DNA from: Neolecta irregularis DAH-3
Taxonomy: Eukaryota > Ascomycota > Neolectomycetes > Neolectales > Neolectaceae
Assembly (NCBI GenBank): GCA_001929475.1
Contig: LXFE01000475.1
Coordinates: 1-16,681, forward strand
DNA: 16,681 nt
Reading direction: 5' to 3'
Shown here: positions 9,369 to 16,681 of the stretch, one piece after another
Layout: every line of letters begins with the position of its first letter
How positions within the stretch are numbered: position 1 is the first letter of the stretch
The notes under the pieces: model-generated
Databases searched by the model: none
What the model was told of the DNA's origin: nothing
The model's input: the letters and a program-made list of their open reading frames with translations, nothing else
Made by a program: the position numbers and the translations under genes

Positions 9369-9896
9369 CTAACTGAGCGCTCTAATATATGTCCCCAGGC
9401 TTCTCTGAAATTGTTCGCACCGAATAGGCATTTCTATCTGATAAAACGGATTCTTCATAACATAATCTGCGTAAAGCTGGTAAGTCTGCTTCATGATCGT
9501 ATCCATGTTCTGCTGACGAAGGTCTGCTATCAGCAGGAACTTGGTCCCTATATCAAATAAGATCGATAACGGTAACTACATGGAGGAATTTGAACCTGTA
9601 AGAGTCTGGAAGCATTGCAACCGAAAATGATTAGTTTCTAGGACTTCCAAGCCAGAAGAACCTGGGACTGGCGATATCTGGGCTGTAATTGCATGTACCC
9701 TATTGAATGAAAGAAGTAAATAAAATGGAGGGCTACCCGTGGAATGTCCCTGCCAAGACAAGATACTCGTTAGAAGACAACTTGGACAGCCCAGGCGCAA
9801 AATCTTCCTGATAGACCAGACCTCCTGCCTGTAATTGGTCTCGTTTGTAGAAAAATACAATATTACCTTGTTGATAATATAAAGCGATAATATCAT
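9369..9896 (-). CDS. trs23: TRAPP complex subunit Trs23/TRAPPC4
   Basis: Exons on the minus strand: 9896-9867, 9828-9737, 9699-9596, 9547-9369; 134 aa. Trs23 is a core subunit of the TRAPP tethering and GTP-exchange complexes, which activate Ypt/Rab1 on Golgi membranes. The protein shows the sybindin/longin signature: a short strand ending INKAGGLVYQ (8-17), LSSNEYLVLAGTFHGVHAI, GSSGLEVLETNHFRLQCFQT, LTGTKFLL, then ADYVMKNPFYQIEMPIRCE near the C-terminus. It lacks the PDZ-like insertion of human TRAPPC4 (219 aa), so it is short. The first exon encodes only ten residues. Introns of 38, 37 and 48 nt are fixed by family text on both sides: INK/AGG, FHG/VHAI and LTG/TKF. The start lies 42 bp from the divergent rpb4 start. 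Confidence 0.96.
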
Positions 9897-9938
9897 AGGA
9901 GTGATAACCGGAGCGCGCCGCTACAATTCCATTTCGGG
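9897..9938. promoter_or_regulatory. 42-bp divergent gap between trs23 and rpb4
   Basis: Only 42 bp separate the two start codons. The gap contains a GC-rich core (CCGGAGCGCGCCGC) and no TATA box. Neither gene has a usable in-frame ATG further in. The core promoters and 5' leaders must therefore share this gap or lie inside the coding region of the opposite gene. Confidence 0.7.
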
Positions 9939-10574
9939 ATGACTTCAACCAACCATTCATCGCTGCCCCGTCACCTCACAAAGGCAGCCATCCACCAGGA
10001 AGACGCCTCGGAGCTCTCATTTGGACTAGGTATATCTCATACTATACTGTTCTGTGGTATCGACGCAGTAGAATTCGAGAATTCAACATGCTTGACGTTG
10101 AGTGAAGCTAAAGTTATCCTGGAAGAAGTATTAAAAACAAGAAGGAAGGACCAAGGTAGAAGTGCCGACGGAGATGATGTGCCGATGACTGAGTATAAAC
10201 CATGCTGGATTTGCTAGATGGAAGGGCTAACTCTTTTGTCCAGTGTTACGAAAAAAACAAAAGATTATCTTGACCAGTTTGCTAGGTTCAAGACAAGCGA
10301 GACAGTCGCTGCTTGCGAAAAGTACCACTTTCTACAGGGACCGTGCTCAAATCCATAGTATTATTCGAAATCCTCAGCACGAGTTACACAGTTTCGAGCA
10401 AGCTCAGTTGGGTTCTCTTTGCCCTGAAGAATCGGACGAAGCAAAGACCCTTATTCCAAGGTACCTCTTTATGACAGGTCATTCTGACCCTGTAGCCTTG
10501 GTGCAAAGGTTACAGATGAATCTCTAGATGCTCTTTTGGACAATCTTACTAGTCTTCGGCGGTTCCAAGTTTGA
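9939..10574 (+). CDS. rpb4: RNA polymerase II subunit Rpb4
   Basis: Exons: 9939-10029, 10069-10192, 10244-10321, 10359-10460, 10496-10574; 157 aa. Rpb4 pairs with Rpb7 to form the stalk of RNA polymerase II, which contacts initiation and RNA-processing factors. The family text is clear: an N-terminal QEDASELSFG strand, CLTLSEAKVILEEVL, a variable linker, TKDYLDQFARFK, then FEQAQLGSLCPEESDEAKTL, IPSLGAKVTDE and LLDNLTSLRRFQV at the C-terminus. Length fits fungal Rpb4 (about 140-155 aa). Four introns of 39, 51, 37 and 35 nt sit in a 474-nt coding sequence. The 51-nt intron has a GCTAAC branch site. The 35-nt intron (10461-10495) has TCTGACC and is fixed by the joined text LIPSLGAKVTDE. The start is the only ATG ahead of the conserved core. 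Confidence 0.96.
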
Positions 10575-12039
10575 TAAAAAGAAGGATAGACAGGGATTGC
10601 ATCGCCCATCATATATTACACTGTGCATTGTGGTCAGGCAGGTATGGATTGTTTCTCGGAGCCTGTTAGATGACTGGCGGACACACGGATCGTTTGCATC
10701 GAACACTGATTAAGCAACTTCGATCGATGAGTATGATATTTCTTTAATACAACTTGGTAATGACTTATTTCCTTTTCTGCGTGACGAAATATCTCGAAGC
10801 AACTACCATAACTCTAGAGTTTCAAATATGTTTGAAAAGCCACTCTCATCACAAACTTCATTGGTCTCCTCTGAAGCTGTTCAAATCTTGTGGTGTTCAA
10901 AGCTTTGTCCGCCCTCTGACTTTATCTTATTTCGTTACTTACAACCATAGCAATAGTTGTGAATTTGGAAATTTCCATAACCAATGTTTTGACCCGCCAC
11001 ATGTGTAGTCCTCTTCTTGGCGAATCCATTTGCTGGAATCCATGCAAACCTTTGGACATCCGTTCACTGTTTCTCCCCTGATTAACGTTTCGTGGTATCA
11101 ATTGGGGTTGATTGTTGTGCGACACAGCACGAGATCCTATTTATTGCATAATAACCATCGTTAATGCAGGTCTTACAGCCGGAACCAAACGTGATTGTGT
11201 TCACTGGCAATCTGAGGCAGTTACCATGCTTCATTGTGATCGGATTTAACGGGCTCCAATCCCTGAATGTTTTCTGTCGTTTCCTCGTTTATTGGGTTTA
11301 CGAAGTACTATCAGTCCACCACATCGTATCGAATAGACAGGTTCATAGAAGGTGCGGATTGCTCTAGCTCGACAAATCTGAAAAGCAGTTGTGCTCATTA
11401 AAGATTCAAAAAAGGGTAAAACAGAGGTTGTTTGATATGTGCGTTTCAATTAGGCTGCAGTATTTGGAGATTCAGGATAATGACTCCTGTTTACCCTAGA
11501 AATATTTGATTGAAGATGTCCTCCTGTGTAAGTGATCGCCCGAAGTACGAATAAGACCCGGTATATTCTGACCTAAGTAATTGGACTTGGTTAAGTACGC
11601 GTAAGCACACTAGTTTATATACCTGCCAATCCGGTAACATCTACCACGTGTCTGGTAAGAACTTATGTTCTTACATCCTGTCTGGGTAAGTACGGTAATT
11701 AGACGCCCAAAGGAGCTCTATACTCAATATGGCAAAAGATATCATTCGGAATAATGATTAATTGATGAACTATAATAACCACGGTGCGGTGGCTTGAGAG
11801 TGATGCTCTAATATTTTGAAATCACTGGCAAACATGAAACCAGAGATGGGTCATTTTCTGTTAACGGGAAAAGAGAAATTAAGATATTTGATAACTCAAT
11901 CATCTACGAATAGCCCAGTATTAAATTTGCAAAGTACTATGTGTGCTATTAGAGTGTTTTCTATATTTTTCGCTTGGTTGTATCATGTAATATCGGTTTG
12001 GCATGCGCGATTCGTCATCTTCTATTCGCTTTCAACACC
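10575..12039. other. Intergenic: rpb4 3' flank and pim1 upstream region
   Basis: About 1.5 kb with no supportable gene. Short frames (10754-11008, 11164-11367 and antisense 10922-11125) show no family resemblance or codon pattern. The segment 11560-11700 is dense in GTAAG/TAAGTA words, with a CACGTG E-box at 11645-11650 and a hairpin at 11655-11674. These may be part of the pim1 upstream region, although they lie about 370 bp from its start. Confidence 0.45.
11655..11674. repeat. Inverted repeat GTAAGAAC/GTTCTTAC
   Basis: Perfect 8-bp arms (11655-11662 and 11667-11674) flank TTAT. It lies just after a CACGTG box, upstream of pim1. It could be a regulator site or a small hairpin; function is unknown. 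Confidence 0.55.
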
Positions 12040-15000
12040 ATGTCTGCCATTTCTTCCAGACTGCCATTTTTGCTACGGTCGCTGCCTCACCGTCCTAATT
12101 TACTACGTCATAGACTCAGGCTACCTCTTATTCCTGTTATCTCGGCAAATCAGAGTTTCCATCTGTCTGTACGGAGGCGGAGGGAAGAACAGGAGGATCC
12201 CCCGCTCGAAGAGGAAGTAGAGGGGTCAGAGAAAAAAGAGAAGTCTCGTAGAGCCAGAGTTTCCGCTTCATCTAATATCGGAAAGAAGGATGGGTCGTCA
12301 GGATCATCTGAAAATGCTGTGCAAAAGCCTTTGGTCCCCGAAGTTTACCCTCAAGTCCTCGCTTTGCCAATCGCTCGTCGGCCTCTTTTTCCTGGATTTT
12401 ACAGTATGTACAAATATGCAATCAATTCTAAAATATTATAGAAGCCGTAGTTATAAAGAGTCCGCCTGTTATCGCCGCTGTCAAAGAGCTCATGAAACGA
12501 GGCCAACCATACATTGGCGCTTTCCTGCTAAAAGATGAAGATTCCGATACAGATCTCATTATTGACATTGATCAAGTCTATTCGACAGGTGTATTTGCCC
12601 AAATAACTAGCATCTTCCCAGTTAAAGACTCGATCGACGAGGAGCAAGGACTTACAGCCGTTTTATATCCTCACCGACGTATACGGATAAATGAACTGAT
12701 CACACCGGCTGAACGAATGGACAAAGTTTCCGAGAAAGTTCACACGGTGACACCATTACCAAGTAACGATGTAACTTCTTTTGAAGAAGTCCTTGAAGGT
12801 GAATTCATGCGCCTGAATTTTCGAGATAATTATCATAGATCCTCTTGAAACAGAATCACCTCTTCCATACGCCAATACCCTTCTTCAATCACACCCCGTT
12901 TCCCTCGTCAATGTCACCAATCTGGTCGACAGGAAACACGATCGCCAAAATAGCATAATTAAGGCCGTTACCGCCGAACTTGTTTCCGTCTTCAAAGATA
13001 TTGCCGCTGTGAACCCGTTGTTTCGAGACCAGATCGCGAATTTTAGCATGTCACATTCCGCTTCGAATATGTTTGAAGAACCTGCTAGACTGGCCGACTT
13101 TGCAGCAGCGGTATCTTCTGGAGAAATAAACGAGTTACAAGCCGTTTTAGAAAGCCTAGACGTTGAGGAACGACTGCAAAAAGCACTGCTTGTTTTGAAG
13201 AAAGAATTGTTGAATGCCCAGCTGCAAAGCAAGATCTCCAAAGACGTGGAGAGTAAGATCCAGAAGCGGCAGAAAGAATTTTATTTGATGGAACAAATGA
13301 AAGGAATCAAAAGAGAGTTGGGAATCGAAGGAGATGGCAAAGATAAAATGATTGAAAAATTCAAGCTTAGAGTAGCCGAACTGAAAATGCCTGAAACTGT
13401 GTCTAAGGTTTTCAACGAGGTATTGATTCCTTGTAGAATTGTTTCAACTGATCACTACAGGAAATATCCAAATTGGCTCATCTTGAACCTGCTGCGTCAG
13501 AATTCAATGTCACTCGTAACTACCTCGATTGGCTCACTCAGATCCCGTGGGGTCAAAGGTCACCCGAGAATTTCAATATCGCTCACGCGATGAAAGTACT
13601 AGATGAAGATCACCACGGCTTAAATGACGTCAAAGACCGGATATTAGAATTCATTGCTGTTGGTAAGCTGCGAGGAACAGTCGAAGGCAAGATTTTGTGT
13701 TTGGTGGGCCCTCCAGGAGTTGGAAAGACTTCAATCGGAAAGAGTATCGCGAGAGCGTTGGGAAGACAATTCTATCGCTTTAGCGTGGGTGGTTTGAACG
13801 ACGTTGCAGAAATCAAGGGACACAGAAGGACATGTTCGTGATCACTTGGAATGCAAAAGATAGTAACAATATAGATGTTGGTGCGATGCCTGGAAAGATG
13901 GCCCAAGCTTTGAAAAAAGTTCAGACAGAGAACCCTCTGTTACTCATTGATGAAGGTATTTCGACAAAATAAGGTATAAATTGATATATACAGTCGACAA
14001 AATTGGCAAAGGACATCAAGGCGATCCATCATCTGCTCTTCTCGAACTTCTTGATCCTGAACAAAACTCTTCATTCTTAGATCATTACATGGACGTGCCG
14101 CTCGATCTCTCCACGGTTCTTTTTGTATGTACTGCAAATATCACAGATACGATACCTGCACCCTTAATGGATCGGATGGAAGTCATACATTTGTCCGGAT
14201 ATGTAGCTGATGAGAAAATGGCAATTGCTCAAAAATATCTTGCGCCTAAAGCGAAGGAAGAAGCTGGATTGAAAGACGCCGATGTCCAGCTTACTGATCA
14301 GGCTATCGAGTCATTGATTAAAAGCTACTGCCGAGAAAGTGGTGTTCGGTACGGGTTTCCATTGTTGAAACTAGACTTATTATCAGAAATCTTCAAAAAC
14401 AAATTGAAAAGGTGTATCGGAAGGCTGCTCTGAAAATCGTTCGAGATCTCGGCGAAGAAAATATCTCAGAATCAGAAGGCTTGACGCCAAATGGGAAGGA
14501 TGCATCTAAAGAAGAACCAAAAACCGACGAACATACAACTACAACGAGTCCACGAGTCGCTCTTAAAGTTCCTTCTTCTGTATCTGTCGAGATCAGTCCA
14601 GGGAACTTGAAAGATTATGTTGGACCGCCCGTATTTACATCTGATCGGTTGTACGAAGTTACTCCACCCGGTATCGCTATGGGACTGGCCTGGACAAGTA
14701 TGGGCGGTGCTTCGCTATACGTTGAATCAATATTGGAGTCTTTGTTAACGTCATCCTCCAAGGCGGGACTACAACGTACCGGTCATCTTGGTGACGTGAT
14801 GAAAGAAAGTACTACGATTGCTTATACCTACGCAAAAGCCTTCATGCATAAGACCTTTCCAGAGAATCGCTTTTTTGAGCATGCAAAGTTGCATTTACAT
14901 TGTCCCGAGGGCGCTGTGCCAAAGGATGGTCCATCTGCTGGAATCACAATGACTACAAGTTTGTTGAGTTTGGCTTTGGATCATCCAGTTGAGGCCACTG

Positions 15001-15339
15001 TTGCAATGACGGGAGAATTAACTCTGACGGGGAAAGTGCTTAAAATTGGTATAAAGTTTCTTTTTCCCGCGATAATTAACTATGCTAGGTGGTCTAAGGG
15101 AAAAAGCTGTTGCCGCAAAACGTAGTGGAATAACAACAATCATCTTCCCCAAAGGCAACGAATCCGACTGGGAAGAACTCCCTGCGAACATCAAAGATGG
15201 ACTTACTGGAATATCGGCAGATTGGTACTCGGACGTCTTCAAAGTGATATTCGCAAGCGTGGATGAAAAGAAAGCAAAACATTTATGGAAAGAACAGCTC
15301 AAAAAACCAAGGAAAAACAATAGTGACAATGATGACTAG
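12040..15339 (+). CDS. pim1: Mitochondrial Lon protease Pim1
   Basis: Exons: 12040-12403, 12442-12798, 12839-13419, 13461-13833, 13875-13955, 13994-14348, 14387-15048, 15089-15339; 1007 aa. This ATP-dependent serine protease degrades damaged and regulatory proteins in the mitochondrial matrix and helps maintain mtDNA. Residues 1 to about 50 form an Arg-rich, acid-free presequence, followed by a charged linker. The Lon N domain starts near 100 ([17 protein letters not shown]). The AAA+ module has Walker A GPPGVGKT (517-524) and Walker B LLLIDE (580-585). The protease domain has catalytic Ser887 in PKDGPSAG and Lys930 in GGLREK, 43 residues apart as in Escherichia coli Lon. Seven introns of 38, 40, 41, 41, 38, 38 and 40 nt restore the frame across conserved text; the last falls between Ser887 and Lys930. 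The protein is somewhat shorter than most fungal Pim1 (about 1,100), through shorter linkers. An open frame upstream lacks an ATG, so 12040 is the start. Confidence 0.97.
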
Positions 15340-16352
15340 ACTTGGGAATCTTGGGGATGAACAATGTTGAGCCGTGTTTACGTTGCATGATGGGATACGG
15401 GGTGTCTTTATTTGTACAATTTTCCTGGCATAGATTTCTCTCCACTCTATAAAGTTCGGTCTTCAAAAATCTGCATAGTCTTTCTTTCTCATTAATGTTC
15501 TAATTAACTTCAATAGCCATAGCACTGCATGGTCTTGGTCTTTTCACGACAATTGATATTGAAGTCTTGGTTATTTCGTGTTTTCGGGCCGTGAACGAGG
15601 CGAATTTGACATTATCACCTGTTGATTCAGATGACGCTCAGCATCTCAAGATTTTAATAAAAGATCTTGGGGTCATAAATTGCAAGAAACAGAAATGGAT
15701 AATGCAAGATAAAAATAAAAGTAAGCAGTAGTTCACTCCAAGACTCCAAACGCGATTGCGGCTATCATAGTTTTTTTCACAGGTTTCTTTTCGCATTTTC
15801 ATGCTAGAACCACGGGCCGAGAAAGCAACTGCATGATATATGAAAAGCCCTCGTTCCTGATCAAACCCAGGCTAGAAGGTGGTGAGACACTTGCTCTATC
15901 CCGGAAAAATGAGGCATTTTATAACGGCTAGCAACCTACTGCGACGGTGGTGTCAAGTATTTTTCGGAGTTCACAGTGAGACTCCATGGGGTAACTTACG
16001 AAAAGCTGGAATGAGGCTACTGGTTGCATTAAGAAGAAATTCGATAGTGCTGAGAGAATTTGAGGGAAACTAGGTTACAAAAGGTTTACGGGCGAGGCGG
16101 ATGAGGGTGAGACAGGCAGGTGAGTCAATATTTCCCTTGGGTTGTCCTGCTGTGTCTTTGAATGGACAAGGATGCCGGGTTTTGCTTTGATCTGTGGCGT
16201 AAGCAGGGATCTGGTCTGGTGAGGCCTCGTGATGCCTGTAGTCAAAGTCTGCACAAAATGGAGTTGTCTCTGGGGCGCGGACCAGGGCGGGGGTTGGTAT
16301 ATTCTGTTCCTCTCAAAGAAGAGGGGTATCACAACAATAAATTGCCGCAGAC

Positions 16353-16393
16353 AAATAATGTTTGCAATGAGTGCCAAATTGCAAACATTATTT
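16353..16393. repeat. 16-bp perfect stem-loop
   Basis: AAATAATGTTTGCAAT (16353-16368) is followed, after a nine-base spacer, by its exact complement ATTGCAAACATTATTT (16378-16393). A one-base bulge lets two more pairs form (C16352-G16395, A16351-T16396). It is the strongest hairpin I found in the window. It could be a MITE remnant, a terminator or 3'-end structure, or a regulator site. Confidence 0.75.
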
Positions 16394-16600
16394 TGTTGAC
16401 TTCCTCACCATCCATTTTTCCAATTTTAAGTGTTGGGATGAATTGGGGTTTTGGGATGGATAGCGATGATGGGTGGACTCATGGAATATTATATTTTGTA
16501 TTTTGAAAAAGTGGTCTGGGCCTGTTTTTGATTTCATGAAAATCGAGGTGATTTTGTAAACGAAAGTTGCTATTTTGTGGTTTCAAGACACATCAAATCC

Positions 16601-16616
16601 GAATTTCATGAAATTC
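16601..16616. repeat. Perfect 16-bp palindrome
   Basis: GAATTTCATGAAATTC equals its own reverse complement. A related TTTCATGAAA core occurs about 70 bp earlier at about 16532-16541. Confidence 0.6.
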
Positions 16617-16654
16617 AGGCTAAAAAAGTGACTGCAAAACACGCCAAGTCTGTT

Positions 16655-16666
16655 GTTCACGTGAAC
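16655..16666. promoter_or_regulatory. Palindromic E-box GTTCACGTGAAC
   Basis: A perfect 12-bp palindrome centred on CACGTG, the core bound by basic helix-loop-helix factors. It lies 40 bp after another palindrome, at the window end. Regulatory use is inferred from the motif alone. Confidence 0.35.
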
Positions 16667-16681
16667 ATCAAGCCTTTGTAA

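Larger units (their letters stand above)
15340..16681. other. Downstream of pim1: no gene seen
   Basis: About 1.3 kb. The open frames 15879-16073 and 16162-16506 (+) and 16075-16377 (-) overlap each other and show no known motif. The segment 16180-16300 is richer in G than its surroundings. The end of the window carries the hairpin and palindromes listed separately. It might be the start of a promoter for a gene beyond the window. Confidence 0.45.

Noticed and set aside
9580-9600. tRNA B-box-like GGTTCAAATTC on the minus strand
   Set aside because: No pairing T-stem, acceptor stem or A box around it. It falls at the donor of the third trs23 intron, after conserved coding sequence.
9733-9960. 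75-residue minus-strand frame starting at 9960 that overlaps the rpb4 start
   Set aside because: Its first part is a 5' overrun and the first trs23 intron read through. The true start is the ATG at 9896, which gives the family sequence ending INKAGG.
11816-12220. Open frame with many hydrophobic residues overlapping the pim1 start
   Set aside because: It is out of frame with the presequence of Lon and contains no recognisable family; the overlap with a certain gene makes it unlikely.
13009-13593. Lon frame continuing past 13419 into a different C-terminus
   Set aside because: The conserved protein resumes as [10 protein letters not shown] in another frame after a 41-nt intron (13420-13460); the read-through end is intron and out-of-frame sequence.
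1-16681. A multigene defence, biosynthetic or CRISPR-like system
   Set aside because: All confident genes are eukaryotic housekeeping or regulatory genes with separate roles; no regularly spaced repeats or clustered enzyme set was found.

Overview
The window is nuclear DNA from a filamentous ascomycete fungus. It holds seven intron-bearing protein genes on both strands, rather low-GC intergenic DNA, a fungal Zn2Cys6 regulator, a NatB subunit, a TRAPP subunit, an RNA polymerase II subunit and a mitochondrial Lon protease. The wording of the conserved proteins recalls Leotiomycetes, but that placement rests on memory and is weak. No bacterial operon, CRISPR array, rRNA or tRNA was found.

Layout. 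Positions 1-~700: decayed retroelement, best seen as an integrase-type H2C2 zinc motif on the + strand. 982-3023 (-): Zn2Cys6 transcription factor, six exons. 3678-4302 (-): Naa20, catalytic subunit of NatB, three exons. 4926-6817 (-): Nsr1/nucleolin-like protein, six exons. 7156-7726 (-): small secreted protein, two exons. 7727-9368: gene-poor stretch with a possible reverse-transcriptase scrap. 9369-9896 (-): TRAPP subunit Trs23, four exons. 9939-10574 (+): RNA polymerase II subunit Rpb4, five exons. 12040-15339 (+): Lon protease Pim1, eight exons. 15340-16681: no gene seen, but one strong 16-bp hairpin and two perfect palindromes.

The genes are mostly housekeeping: transcription (Rpb4), ribosome biogenesis (Nsr1), N-terminal acetylation (Naa20), vesicle tethering (Trs23) and mitochondrial protein quality control (Lon). 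They do not form one pathway. trs23 and rpb4 are divergent, with only 42 bp between their start codons.

The main observation concerns gene structure. I reconstructed 27 introns by requiring intact reading frames and conserved protein motifs. They run from 35 to 56 nt, with a median of 39 nt, and 19 of the 27 are 41 nt or shorter. Their 5' splice sites are mostly GTAT or GTAC, and G at position +5 occurs in only 5 of 27. This is an extreme miniaturised-intron architecture for a filamentous ascomycete. Several of the shortest introns are fixed by near-invariant protein motifs, such as RNP1 of both RRMs, the Rpb4 core, and the sequence around the Lon catalytic residues.
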